Position numbers and translations under genes: made by a program. The notes beneath the pieces are model-generated. The model was not told the DNA's origin. It made no database searches and worked only from the letters and a program-made list of their open reading frames with translations. A stretch of DNA of 64,000 bases from Mycolicibacterium porcinum. Lineage in GTDB: Bacteria > Actinomycetota > Actinomycetes > Mycobacteriales > Mycobacteriaceae. The DNA lies in NCBI GenBank assembly GCA_002086835.1, contig MVIG01000007.1:62001-126000 (forward strand). The letters are read 5' to 3'. Shown here in pieces: positions 11,267 to 20,076 of this stretch; positions within the stretch are counted from its first letter, which is position 1, and each line of letters starts with the position of its first letter.

Positions 11267-12323
11267 CCGGGGTGCCGACCCCAAGCTCGGCCTGCCTGCC
11301 GAACTGGCCGGTGGCCAGGGACCCGTCGGGCAGCACCAACTCCCCCGCCTGCATGCGCCGGCGCAGGTAGGCGAACGTCTGCGCGGTCTGGGCGAACAGG
11401 TGCTCGCCGGCCCGCAGCGCCGGGCGCTGTGGCCCATCGCCCGCGACGAATCGAGGCAGCGGTTTGACCTCGGTGTGATAGTCGACGTTGAAGAACAACG
11501 GGAACGAATAGCGCTCCTGGCTCACGCGGCGCACCCGGTGGCTGGTCGCCACGAACGTCCCGTTGGTCCACAGTTCGAGCAGATCCCCGATGTTGACGAC
11601 GAATGTCCCGTCCACCGGCGGGACATCGATCCACTCCCCGGCGCCGTTGAGCACCTCCAGACCCGGCGCGGTCGGTTTGAGCAGGGTGAAGCACTCGTAG
11701 TCGGTGTGTGCGCCGATACCCTGGGCGTCCTTCGCGTCGGGATTGAACGGGTAGTGCATCAGGCGCAGCTGACTGGGGGTCTTGGTGGCGTGCCGGGAGA
11801 ACACCTCGGGGTCCTCCCCGAGCGCGACTGCGAACGCCCACAGCAGTTGCCGGCCGACGTCGATCACCGCCTGGTAGTAGGCCGTCACCGCCTCGGCGAA
11901 TCCGGGGAGATCGGGCCAGGTGTTGGGTCCGAGCATCGGGTTGCCCGCCAGGTGGTCGGGGTCGTCGCCCGGCAGGTCCAGCGCGGTGTCGAAGGCTTCC
12001 TTGAGGTCGGGTGGGTTGTCGGATTCGAGGCCTTCCTCCCCTACCGGGACATAACCCCGATGACACCGTGACAGCCCGATGTAGCTGCGCATCTTCTCTT
12101 CCAGCGGCAGCGCGAAGAACTCCTTCGTGGCTGCGAGCATCCGCTCGAACGCCGACTCGTCGATACCTGATCCGCTGATGTAGAAGAAGCCGACTTCCCG
12201 TGCCGCGGTGCCGATCTCGGCGGCGACCCGCTCACGCTCCTCCCGCTGTTCCGAACGCAGCCCGCTGATGTCGATGACCGGCACGGAGTTGAAAGCCGCC
12301 AACGATGATGCACTGCCACTCAC
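11259..12323 (-). CDS. 2-oxoglutarate/Fe(II)-dependent oxygenase, isopenicillin-N-synthase family
   Basis: The product has 354 aa. The N-terminal DIOX_N-type domain (VPVIDISGLRSEQ, GFFYISGSGID) is followed by the double-stranded beta-helix core with Fe ligands H206-x-D208 (GAHTDYE) and H262 (TSHRVRR) and the co-substrate motif RxS at 271-273 (RYS). It is therefore a complete non-heme iron oxygenase. Its GTG start overlaps the TGA of the upstream unknown gene (GTGA overlap), making it the last gene of the accessory ABC-transporter operon. The 3' end overlaps the convergent fecB gene by 8 bp. Likely role: oxidation of the imported substrate or its breakdown product (inference). Confidence 0.8.
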   Translation of the reverse strand: MSGSASSLAAFNSVPVIDISGLRSEQREERERVAAEIGTAAREVGFFYISGSGIDESAFERMLAATKEFFALPLEEKMRSYIGLSRCHRGYVPVGEEGLESDNPPDLKEAFDTALDLPGDDPDHLAGNPMLGPNTWPDLPGFAEAVTAYYQAVIDVGRQLLWAFAVALGEDPEVFSRHATKTPSQLRLMHYPFNPDAKDAQGIGAHTDYECFTLLKPTAPGLEVLNGAGEWIDVPPVDGTFVVNIGDLLELWTNGTFVATSHRVRRVSQERYSFPLFFNVDYHTEVKPLPRFVAGDGPQRPALRAGEHLFAQTAQTFAYLRRRMQAGELVLPDGSLATGQFGRQAELGVGTPVS

Positions 12324-12853
12324 AGATCCACTGTCCCTTCGCTTCGTTCGACGACCCAGCGCCTGCCGTTGGCCTGAATCTGCTTGTCTTCCACACCGAT
12401 TGCGAGTGCCGCCCATCGCGGCCCACCCACCCTGTCGATCACCACGTGACCGGCGCCCAGCCACCCGAAGACCGGGCCGACCCGGACCAGGACGGCCCGA
12501 TCACCGTCGGGCGCCCGCAGGAACAACCCGCCACGCGGAATCGTCGGGCCGGAGTCGCGCACCCAATGTTCGACATAGTCCTCATGCACCCCGCTCTCGA
12601 TCAGGGTGTCCCCGTCCCAACGCATGTCGCCCTCATCAGGAACCGGACCCGACGGCTCGAGCTCGACATCCCGTCGCCAGGCGAAGATCGTGCCGCGCTG
12701 GGTCAACTCACCCCCGAAGCCACGGGAATCGACGTACGCACTGCCGGCCTGCAACCAGACGACACCGGCATCGGTGTCACGTGATCCGTCGGCCTCGATC
12801 AGCAATGTGCGCCGCCACAGTCCGGCGCACTCGTCGGCCATGACCGCGTTCAC
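12320..12853 (-). CDS. conserved protein of unknown function in the ABC/hydrolase operon
   Basis: A 177-aa soluble protein without signal peptide. It is rich in beta-forming segments and Trp (LWRRTLLIEADGS, GVVWLQAGSAYVDSRG, GTIFAWRRDVELE, RWVVERSEGTVDL). The WRR...WLQ...Y-D-R pattern resembles a lipocalin-like/HRI1-type beta barrel, a weak resemblance recalled from memory. The GTG start at 12853 overlaps the stop of the metallo-hydrolase gene by 4 bp and its own stop overlaps the oxygenase start, so it is locked inside the operon. It could bind or process the pathway substrate. No catalytic motif seen. Confidence 0.6.
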   Translation of the reverse strand: MNAVMADECAGLWRRTLLIEADGSRDTDAGVVWLQAGSAYVDSRGFGGELTQRGTIFAWRRDVELEPSGPVPDEGDMRWDGDTLIESGVHEDYVEHWVRDSGPTIPRGGLFLRAPDGDRAVLVRVGPVFGWLGAGHVVIDRVGGPRWAALAIGVEDKQIQANGRRWVVERSEGTVDL

Positions 12854-13707
12854 GAGCACTCCTGGTGCTGCTCGTGCGCAACAGGTCCGAAGCGCTCGTG
12901 AAAGTGCTCGGTCAGCCCGGGCCACACATGCGGGTCGTGCCCGGGAATCAACTGATATCCCTTGTCGCGCGCGAGCTTCTTGAGCCTGCGGATCGGTTCG
13001 ACCGTCTCCTCGGGCCGGACATCGATGAACCCGCCGATCGGGAGTTCGTGCTCGATGTTCTCCGTCAGATCCGCGGCATCGAACGCGAACACGAATCCGC
13101 CTCCGCCGACCGACTCATCGAGCTCCACCGTGAAACTCTGGTGCCCGGGCGTGTGTCCGTACGTGGGGATCGCGGTGATGCCGGGTGCGATCGTGGCCTC
13201 CCCGTCAGCGAGCCGCCAGTCGATGTTCGGATCGTCGAAGTCCACCCGGACGATCGCATTGCGTTCCGGTTCAGGGTGATTCGACAGGCCGTACTCGAGC
13301 TCGCGACGTTGCGCGTGCACCGGAACCTTGCCGGCGAACAGCTTGAGTCCGCCGGCATGGTCATGATGCAGATGGCTCACCGCGACGGTGTGGATGTCGT
13401 CGAAGTCGACCCCGACCTCGGCGAGCCGCTGCTCGATCGGCTCGCCGGGGCCCGGGAGCACCGGGCGGTACTCCACAGTCGGGAAGAACCGGCGATACAA
13501 CGCGGGGTCGCGCACCAGGGCGGTGTTGAACCCGGTGTCGAGCAGCACCCAGCCCCCGTCGGTCTGAAGCAGCACTCCCGGAACCGGCTCGCGCATCCGC
13601 TCCTGGGCCGGCGCTCCGTACACCGACACCGATTTCGGCAGTTCCTCCCACCCGAGCGTGAGCAGGATGATGTGGCGGACTCCGCTCTTGCGGACCAGCG
13701 TCGCCAT
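12850..13707 (-). CDS. MBL-fold metallo-hydrolase, N-acyl-homoserine-lactonase-like
   Basis: This 285-aa protein has the full dinuclear zinc set: HxHxDH at 112-117 (HLHHDH followed by AGG), H189 (TPGH), D210 (FAFD) and H257 (IPGH). The HLHxDHAGG form and the length fit the AttM/AiiA lactonase branch rather than glyoxalases or beta-lactamases. It has no signal peptide, so it acts in the cytoplasm. Its ATG shares one base with the stop of the upstream lipoprotein gene (TGATG). Together with the importer it suggests ring-opening of a lactone, or hydrolysis of a related ester or amide, after uptake. The true substrate is not known. Confidence 0.78.
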   Translation of the reverse strand: MATLVRKSGVRHIILLTLGWEELPKSVSVYGAPAQERMREPVPGVLLQTDGGWVLLDTGFNTALVRDPALYRRFFPTVEYRPVLPGPGEPIEQRLAEVGVDFDDIHTVAVSHLHHDHAGGLKLFAGKVPVHAQRRELEYGLSNHPEPERNAIVRVDFDDPNIDWRLADGEATIAPGITAIPTYGHTPGHQSFTVELDESVGGGGFVFAFDAADLTENIEHELPIGGFIDVRPEETVEPIRRLKKLARDKGYQLIPGHDPHVWPGLTEHFHERFGPVAHEQHQECS

Positions 13708-15287
13708 CAGCCCACCGACAGCGCGGCGAGCCGCAGCGAGTTGGGGTTCGTCACGACGTGCGACTGCTCGACGCCCTTGAGCCAGGGCTGGGCCACCATG
13801 AAGTCGTTGACGTCGGCGATGTTGAGCCAGCAGCCGGTCTTCACCGCTTCCAGTCCGGCCCGCGAGAACACCGCGGCGTCACCGGTGGGCAGCCCACTGG
13901 CCAACGCGTCGGTGACCGGCGGTGCCGAGCACCCCAGGTAGTTCAGACCGCCGTCGGCATCCCATGAGATGTGTCCCCAGGTGTACGGCGACGGCGCGTC
14001 AGGCCAGGCCAGGGCCGTGAAGATCTCCGGAGCCGACTGGCCGTCGGTGCCGACCCAACCGTAGATCTCCGACGTCGGGTAGGCCTGTACCTTGGCGGTC
14101 AATCCCGCAGCGGCAAGCTGGGTCTGGAGTAGATTGCTGACCAGCTGATTGTCGGGATTGCTTGAGTCGTAGCCGATCGTGATGGCCTTCTGGTCGGCGG
14201 GCAGTCCCGCTGCGATGCCACTCAGCGCCGACGGATCGTGCGCCACACCCTGACTGGCGAAGTCCGAGGCCATCATGTTGGGCGGGTAGATCTGTCCGGC
14301 CACGTCGCCGCGCCCGAAGTAGGTCTGCTTGACCAGCTCGTCGACGTTGATCGCCTGCAACACCGCGGTGCGGTTCTTGGCGTCGGTCATCATGCCCTTG
14401 TGCGGGTTGACGTACAGGTAGTTGGACATCATGGTCGGCAGCGAGTAATTGGCGAACGCCTTGTTGTCGAGGTAGGACTGCACCGCTGACGAGGGCAGGT
14501 CGTGCAGGATCGCGGCGAGCTGCCCGTTGTTGAACTGGAGCTGCTGCGCCGACACGTCGGTGATCACCGGCATCTCGACCTTCTCGAAGTACGGCTTGCT
14601 CCCCCAGTACTCCGGGAATGACGCCAGCGCATAACGTGATCCGACCTCGGCGGCGGTGAGTGTGTACGGGCCGGTTCCCAGATCGTGATTCGTCAGGTAG
14701 CTCTGCGCGTGGTCAGCGCCCGCGTTCTGTTGCAGTCCTTGAGGACTCAGCATCCTGGGCCCGTACGCACACGCGAGATAGTCCAGGAAGGCCGCGTTGG
14801 GCGCCTTCAGCGTGATGGTGACGTCGTGATCACCGTGTGCGGTGACCGATTCCACGTCCTTGACCATGTAGGCAGGACCTTGGTCGACTGCCAGCCTGCG
14901 ATCGAACGACGCCTTGACCGCTTCCGCCGTGAACGGGGTGCCGTCGTGGAATTTGACGCCTTCACGCAGTTTGAAATCGAACACCCGGTTGTCCGGCGAT
15001 GCTTTCCACTCGGTGGCCAGAAGCGGTTCCAGCACGGGCTTGTCCGTACCCGCCTTGTACTGCAGCAGCCCCTCGTAGATGTTGGTGGTCAGCAGCAGAC
15101 CCTGTCCGGCGTAGTAGATGTCGGGGTCGGGTGGCTGGCCGGGGTCCTGCAGGAACGACAGGTGCAGCACCTTGTCGGTCGGCGCCGCGCTGGGTGTGCC
15201 GCTCCCCGAATCGGAACCGCCACAGGCGCTCAGCATCACTGCGGCCACCGCACTGACGGCGGCCACGGTCTTCCATCGCTTGATCAT
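13707..15287 (-). CDS. ABC-transporter substrate-binding lipoprotein (peptide/nickel/opine type, SBP_bac_5)
   Basis: This 526-aa protein has a lipoprotein signal sequence (lipobox LSACG near residue 21) and the cluster-C binding-protein fold. The typical N-terminal segments are LATEWKASPDNRVFDFKLREG and VKFHDGTPFTAEAVKASFDR. It is the external receptor of the importer whose permeases and ATPase are encoded nearby in the same operon. The start overlaps the stop of the amidohydrolase gene by 4 bp. Family members bind oligopeptides, nickel chelates, glutathione or opines; the ligand here is undetermined. Confidence 0.85.
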   Translation of the reverse strand: MIKRWKTVAAVSAVAAVMLSACGGSDSGSGTPSAAPTDKVLHLSFLQDPGQPPDPDIYYAGQGLLLTTNIYEGLLQYKAGTDKPVLEPLLATEWKASPDNRVFDFKLREGVKFHDGTPFTAEAVKASFDRRLAVDQGPAYMVKDVESVTAHGDHDVTITLKAPNAAFLDYLACAYGPRMLSPQGLQQNAGADHAQSYLTNHDLGTGPYTLTAAEVGSRYALASFPEYWGSKPYFEKVEMPVITDVSAQQLQFNNGQLAAILHDLPSSAVQSYLDNKAFANYSLPTMMSNYLYVNPHKGMMTDAKNRTAVLQAINVDELVKQTYFGRGDVAGQIYPPNMMASDFASQGVAHDPSALSGIAAGLPADQKAITIGYDSSNPDNQLVSNLLQTQLAAAGLTAKVQAYPTSEIYGWVGTDGQSAPEIFTALAWPDAPSPYTWGHISWDADGGLNYLGCSAPPVTDALASGLPTGDAAVFSRAGLEAVKTGCWLNIADVNDFMVAQPWLKGVEQSHVVTNPNSLRLAALSVG

Positions 15288-15919
15288 CGGGCGGCTCCTT
15301 CGAGAACGGGGCGGGACGTGACGAGTTCGGAGAAAGCGGCGAGGATCTCGTCGGAGGTTCGCAGGGCACCGGTCTGCAGGTACTCCATGGCGTCGAGCGC
15401 GGCGTCGTGCCGGTACTGTGACGACCCGCCCACGCAGTCGGTGACGACGCGGACGTAGAAGTCACGCTGGTGGGCGTCGGCGAAGGTGTAGTGGACGCAC
15501 ACATCGGTGAGGCCGCCGATCAAGATGAGTGTCGAGGCCTTGAGGCCGGACAGCACGATCTCGAAATCCGTTCCGATGAAACCCGAGTAGCGCCGCTTCA
15601 CGATATGGAACTCGTCGGGCAGGGGCCGCAGGGTGGGTTCGAGGTCGGTGCCCGGCCGGCCCTCTACGCAGTGCACGCCCTCGGTGCCGTCGAGTTCGCG
15701 GCCGAAGTCGATGCCGCTGGGCCGGTGCACTTCCTGGAAGAACACCACCGGGACACCCGCCGCACGCGCCGCGGCCAGCAGCTTTTCGGCGACGGCGACG
15801 CGCTCGGCATGACCGGGCATCACCGGAATACCGGCCTCCTGGGCCGACATTCCACCGCCCTCCTGTATGTCGACCACGACAAGAACTGGATTACCCACGA
15901 TGAGTGGCTGTTTGGGCAC
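15284..15919 (-). CDS. isochorismatase-family cysteine amidohydrolase
   Basis: The product has 211 aa with the catalytic triad of the family in place: D17 (VVVDIQEGG), K108 (HIVKRRYSGF) and C141 (GGLTDVCVHYTF). This is the arrangement of N-carbamoyl-type, biuret, maleamate and nicotinamide amidohydrolases, in which Cys attacks a C-N bond; true isochorismatases lack the Cys. It is wedged between the binding-protein and permease genes with 4-bp overlap on one side and direct abutment on the other. This points to an imported amide or carbamoyl compound as substrate. Confidence 0.82.
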   Translation of the reverse strand: MPKQPLIVGNPVLVVVDIQEGGGMSAQEAGIPVMPGHAERVAVAEKLLAAARAAGVPVVFFQEVHRPSGIDFGRELDGTEGVHCVEGRPGTDLEPTLRPLPDEFHIVKRRYSGFIGTDFEIVLSGLKASTLILIGGLTDVCVHYTFADAHQRDFYVRVVTDCVGGSSQYRHDAALDAMEYLQTGALRTSDEILAAFSELVTSRPVLEGAAR

Positions 15920-16924
15920 CTAACCTCCTATTACTGCGATACGGGGATCGGCTGCCGCCTGGAGCAGGTCCACGGCGGTGTTGATGACTACGTAGAGCGC
16001 CCCCAGCATCAAGGTGACGCCCGCGATGGCGGGGAAATCGGCGACCGGAATGCTCTGCGCGATGTACTGGCCGATGCCGGGCCAGCCGAACACCTGCTCG
16101 ACGACGAGTACGCCCGAGAACATCAGGCCCACTTGAAGTCCGGTCATCGACAACGCCGAGCCCACCGAGTTGCGCAGCACGTGCCGCGTCATGATCTGGC
16201 CCTCCGACAGCCCCTTGGCCCGGGCGGTACGCGCATAGTCGCTGTCGATGTCGGTCATCAGGCTGCTGCGCAGTACCCGCCCGATCGCCACGGCGGGCCC
16301 GATGGCGATCACCAGGGCCGGCAGCATCAGGTGGTGCGCGGCGTCGGCCACCACGTCGAACCGGCCGTGCAGGAGGCCGTCGACGGTGAGCAGGCCCGTC
16401 GGTCCGGACGGTGGATTTGCCACGGCGATCCGGCCGTTGGCCGGAACCCATCCCAGGTTTTGGTAGCACACGATCAGTCCCAGGATGCCGAGCAGGAACA
16501 TCGGCGCCGCGGCCCCGGTGAACAGCACGGCCCGAAGCACCTGGGCACCAGGCCATTTCAGGGTGGTGCCGAAGGCCAACAAGGCGGCCAGTATGAGTGC
16601 GATGACGATCCCGAACAGCGCGAGTTCCAAGGTGGCCGGTAGGAAGCTGCCGAGGTCCGACAGCACCGGGTGGCGGGTGCGGTAGGAGGTGCCCAGATCA
16701 CCGGTCACCGCGTTGGTCAGGTAATGCCAGAACTGCACGAGCACCGGCTGGTTCAGTCCGAGTTCCTCGCGCCTGGCCGCGACGGCCTGCGCCGAGGCTT
16801 GGGCCCCCAGCTGGGCCTTCACCGGATCGAGTGGCGAGATGTGCTGCAGCACGAACATGACCCCGGTCAGCGCGATCAGGATCGCCACCATCGCGCCTAC
16901 TCGGGACGCCACGAATGTCTTCAT
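15920..16924 (-). CDS. ABC transporter permease, DppB/OppB type
   Basis: A 334-aa inner-membrane protein with six predicted helices. It has the N-terminal signature of DppB-like permeases (MVAILIALTGVMFVLQHISPLDP) and the EAA-type loop (DYARTARAKGLSEGQIMTRHVLRN) that docks onto the ATPase. Its stop immediately precedes the amidohydrolase start. Together with the following permease and the fused ATPase it forms a complete importer. Confidence 0.87.
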   Translation of the reverse strand: MKTFVASRVGAMVAILIALTGVMFVLQHISPLDPVKAQLGAQASAQAVAARREELGLNQPVLVQFWHYLTNAVTGDLGTSYRTRHPVLSDLGSFLPATLELALFGIVIALILAALLAFGTTLKWPGAQVLRAVLFTGAAAPMFLLGILGLIVCYQNLGWVPANGRIAVANPPSGPTGLLTVDGLLHGRFDVVADAAHHLMLPALVIAIGPAVAIGRVLRSSLMTDIDSDYARTARAKGLSEGQIMTRHVLRNSVGSALSMTGLQVGLMFSGVLVVEQVFGWPGIGQYIAQSIPVADFPAIAGVTLMLGALYVVINTAVDLLQAAADPRIAVIGG

Positions 16925-16935
16925 TCAAGTCCTCC

Positions 16936-17805
16936 TCACCGGTTCTTCATCAGGTTGCGCAGGCAGTCCCCGGCGATGTTCCCCACCAGCGCCAGCACCA
17001 GCACACCGAGACCCGGCATCACCGGAATCCACCACTGCTGCAGGAAATAACTGAGGTTTCGGGCCGAGTCGGCGCCCAGTTCAGGTGCCGGTGCCGCTTG
17101 TCCGAGCCCGAGAAACGACAGGGCGGCCACGGTGAGGATCAAGGTGCCCAGGTCGAGGCTGGCGGCCACGAGAGCGTTCGGCACCGCCCCGGGCAACAGG
17201 TGACGGGTCGCGAGCCGGAATCGGCTCACGCCGGCCAGTTTCGCGGCTTCGACATGAGGCCGGGCGGCCAGCCGCGCGACCTCACCGCGTACCAGCCGCG
17301 CGTAGAACGGCCACCAGACGATCGACACCGCGATCAGGGTGTGGACGAAGCCCGGCCCGAGTGCGGCGACAACGGCGATTGCGAGCACCGGAGCCGGAAG
17401 GGACAGAAACGCGTCGGTGATCCGCATCAGCGCCGAGTCGATCCAGCCTCCGGACGCGCCGGCGATCAAGCCGATCAGTCCTCCGATCGCCAGGCCGACA
17501 GCCACGACGACGAGCGCCGCGAACCAACTGGAGCGCGCGCCGTAGAGCACGCGGGACAGGATGTCGCGGCCGACCGAGTCTGTGCCGAGCAGGAATCCGT
17601 TCTTGCCCGGGGCCTGCAGCGGCATGCCCACCGGGGTGAGCGGGTCGTGCGGGGCGATCACCGGCACCGCGATGACGAGCAAGGTCAGAACGATCACCAG
17701 GGAGAATCCGACCCAGTTCAGCACCGTGGATCGCGGCCAGGACCATGCCGGCCGCGGACTGGTTCGCCCGCGGGCCAGGGTGGGGAATGCGATCGCTATC
17801 GCCAT
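16936..17805 (-). CDS. ABC transporter permease, DppC/OppC type
   Basis: The product is a 289-aa permease starting at the ATG at 17805, which shares one base with the stop of the ATPase gene (TGATG). The N-terminal OppC helix (LVIVLTLLVIAVPVIAPHDPL), the GTDSVGRDILSRVLYGARSS motif and the EAA loop (HVEAAKLAGVSRFRLATRHLLP) are clear. The frame stays open to 18243, but that extension is out of register with the ATPase gene and lacks a conserved sequence. It pairs with the permease encoded at 15920. Confidence 0.87.
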   Translation of the reverse strand: MAIAIAFPTLARGRTSPRPAWSWPRSTVLNWVGFSLVIVLTLLVIAVPVIAPHDPLTPVGMPLQAPGKNGFLLGTDSVGRDILSRVLYGARSSWFAALVVVAVGLAIGGLIGLIAGASGGWIDSALMRITDAFLSLPAPVLAIAVVAALGPGFVHTLIAVSIVWWPFYARLVRGEVARLAARPHVEAAKLAGVSRFRLATRHLLPGAVPNALVAASLDLGTLILTVAALSFLGLGQAAPAPELGADSARNLSYFLQQWWIPVMPGLGVLVLALVGNIAGDCLRNLMKNR

Positions 17806-19853
17806 CAGACCGCCCGCCTTTCGATACACGCCACGTGATGGGGATTGCCCGGTGTGCCCTCCAACCGGACGTCGAGTTCGCTTCCGCCGCAGGCCGGTAC
17901 CGAGATCGGGCATCGCGGATGGAATGCGCAACCATCCGGTGGGGACAGCGGACTGGCGGGTTCGCCGGGGAGCACGCGGGATTCGCGGCCCAGGTCCGGG
18001 ATTGCGTCGACCAGCGCCTGGGTGTACGGGTGGGCCGGGTCGCCGATCACGCGGTCGGCGGGTCCGATCTCGACGATGCGGCCCAGGTACATCACGGCGA
18101 TCCGGTCGGCCACCACCCGGGCCACCGACAGGTCGTGGGTGACGAAGACGACGGACATGTCGAGGCTGCGGCGCAGTTCTGCGATCAGGTTGAGCACCGA
18201 GGCCGCCAGCGACACGTCGAGTGCGCTGGTCGGCTCGTCGCACAGCAGCACCGACGGCGGCACGACGGTGGCCCGTGCCAGCGAAACCCGCTGGCGCTGG
18301 CCACCGGACAGCTCCCCCGAGCGCGCCTTGGCGACTTCCGCCGGAAGGCCCACCCGTTCGAGGACCTCGTTGACTGCGGTGCGACGCTGCGCCGCCGGCA
18401 TCTTGGTGCCGCGCAGTCGTTCGCCGATCAACTCGCCGACCGACAGCCAGGGCGTGAGTGAGGCACCGGCATCCTGGAAGACCATTTGTGGGCGTTTCCC
18501 GCCGGCCACCTGGACCGATCCCGAGGTAGGGGTCTCCAGTCCGGCGATGATGCGCAGCAGTGTCGACTTGCCCGAGCCGCTCTCACCGACCAGTGCCACC
18601 GATTCGCCCTGCCGCACCCGCATGGTCACGCCGCGCAACGCGTGCAGCTTTCCGTGGTTGTCGGCCGAACGGTCCAGCCACCGGCGTGACACCGCGAATG
18701 CCTTGGTGACGTTGGCCAGCGCCACCGCGGGTGGCTGATCGGGGCCGCCCTGCTCGACGGCGGGGTACACGTCGTCGGCACCCGACGTCCCCGGCCCCGC
18801 GGTCCGGCCGATGTCCGTCATCGGCCGGATGCAGGCACTGACCCGCTGGGGTGCCACGACAACGGGTTCGGGCACTGAGCTCGAGCAGTCCGCCGAGGCC
18901 AGGGCACACCGGGGCTCGAAAGCGCATCCGGGTAACGGCGACGCCGGGCTTGGCACCGCGCCGGGCAGCGCCGCGAGCTTCCGGTCACGCGGAGTGTCCA
19001 GTGTGAGCCGGCTGCCGAGCAGGCCTTTGGTGTAGGGGTGGGCGGGGTCGGCGAGCACCTCGGCGGCCGGGCCGATTTCGGCGATGCGGCCCGCGTACAG
19101 CACCGCGATGCGGTCGGAGATCTGCGCGGCGACGCCCAGGTCGTGGGTGATCAGCACGATGCTGCAACCGATCTCGTCCCGCAGCCGCTGCAGCAGCCGC
19201 AACACCTGGGCCTGCACGGTGACGTCGAGCGCGGTGGTCGGTTCGTCGGCGATGACGAGTTCGGGGTCCCCCGCCACTGCCATCGCGATCATCACGCGCT
19301 GACGTAGACCGCCGGAGAGTTCGTGCGGGTATGCGCGCATCCGGCGCTTGGGTTCCGGAATGCCCACCGCGGTGAGCAGCCGCAGCGCCTCCTGCTCGCT
19401 GCCTGCCGCTTCCGCCACCTGCTTGCCGATCCGCATCGTCGGGTTGAGCGAGGTCATCGGATCCTGGAACACCGCACCGAGATCGAGGCGGCGCACCTTG
19501 CGCAGTGCCTTGGCCCCGCCGTTGACCATGTCGGAGTTCGCTACCAGGACCGACCCGCCGATCGTGGCGCTCTTGGGCAGTAGCCCGAGCATGGTGAACC
19601 CGAGAACGGTCTTGCCGGAACCGGATTCACCGACCAGGCCGACGATCTCCCCCGGCGCGATGGTGAGGGAGACTCCGCGCAGCGCGTGTATGTCGCGGCC
19701 GCTGCGACGAAACGTGACGCTCAGATCGTCGATGACGGCAACCGGCTCTGACGGTGAAAGTGCCGACGTCTCAGCGCGTATCAGCGAGCCGTCGACCGCG
19801 GGCTCCGCGCCGAGGTCCGCGGGGAAGGTCATGTCGATCATGGCCTCAGCCAT
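17805..19853 (-). CDS. fused double ABC ATPase (DppD-DppF type) of the peptide-type importer
   Basis: A 682-aa tandem ATPase. Domain 1 has Walker A GESGSGKT at 75-82, signature LSGGLRQRV at 179-187, and Walker B IADEPTTALD at 201-210. Domain 2 has Walker A at about 424-431, signature LSGGQRQRV at 515-523, and Walker B CDEPTSALD at 538-546. Each half ends with the Cys-bearing OppD/F tail (GCAFEPRC near 309-316, GCAFHPRC near the C-terminus). The two ATPases that are usually separate genes are joined here. The ATG at 19853 was chosen because GGGAGG lies 6 nt upstream; a GTG at 19892 is possible. First gene of the operon, divergent from the TetR gene. Confidence 0.9.
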   Translation of the reverse strand: MAEAMIDMTFPADLGAEPAVDGSLIRAETSALSPSEPVAVIDDLSVTFRRSGRDIHALRGVSLTIAPGEIVGLVGESGSGKTVLGFTMLGLLPKSATIGGSVLVANSDMVNGGAKALRKVRRLDLGAVFQDPMTSLNPTMRIGKQVAEAAGSEQEALRLLTAVGIPEPKRRMRAYPHELSGGLRQRVMIAMAVAGDPELVIADEPTTALDVTVQAQVLRLLQRLRDEIGCSIVLITHDLGVAAQISDRIAVLYAGRIAEIGPAAEVLADPAHPYTKGLLGSRLTLDTPRDRKLAALPGAVPSPASPLPGCAFEPRCALASADCSSSVPEPVVVAPQRVSACIRPMTDIGRTAGPGTSGADDVYPAVEQGGPDQPPAVALANVTKAFAVSRRWLDRSADNHGKLHALRGVTMRVRQGESVALVGESGSGKSTLLRIIAGLETPTSGSVQVAGGKRPQMVFQDAGASLTPWLSVGELIGERLRGTKMPAAQRRTAVNEVLERVGLPAEVAKARSGELSGGQRQRVSLARATVVPPSVLLCDEPTSALDVSLAASVLNLIAELRRSLDMSVVFVTHDLSVARVVADRIAVMYLGRIVEIGPADRVIGDPAHPYTQALVDAIPDLGRESRVLPGEPASPLSPPDGCAFHPRCPISVPACGGSELDVRLEGTPGNPHHVACIERRAV

Positions 19854-20015
19854 CGTGGGCCTCCCAGAAGCGATTTGGCAGTTTGGCGTCACTACCCTGT
19901 GCCGCAGCCTGTCGAGCGACAGTTTTCACCGGCGGCGGCGTCGCTGGGTGTCAGAGGCGTTAATGAGGTGTAAAGGAATTGACGGACCCGGTAACCGTCA
20001 CGTGTCATGCGTTTC

Positions 20016-20031
20016 TATCGAGTGACCGATA
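20016..20031. promoter_or_regulatory. inverted repeat in the TetR/ABC-operon divergent region
   Basis: TATCG-N6-CGATA is a perfect short inverted repeat in the 223-bp gap between the importer operon and the TetR gene. It is a candidate binding site for the adjacent TetR protein. Arms of five bases can occur by chance, so this is tentative. Confidence 0.3.
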
Positions 20032-20076
20032 CCCTGTGCGCTGGCCCTTCGCGGCCGGAGGGCCAACCATGGCCGT

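Noticed and set aside
19854..20076. Riboswitch or attachment site upstream of the ABC operon
   Set aside because: No extended conserved RNA fold, tRNA fragment or direct repeats were visible; only a short inverted repeat.
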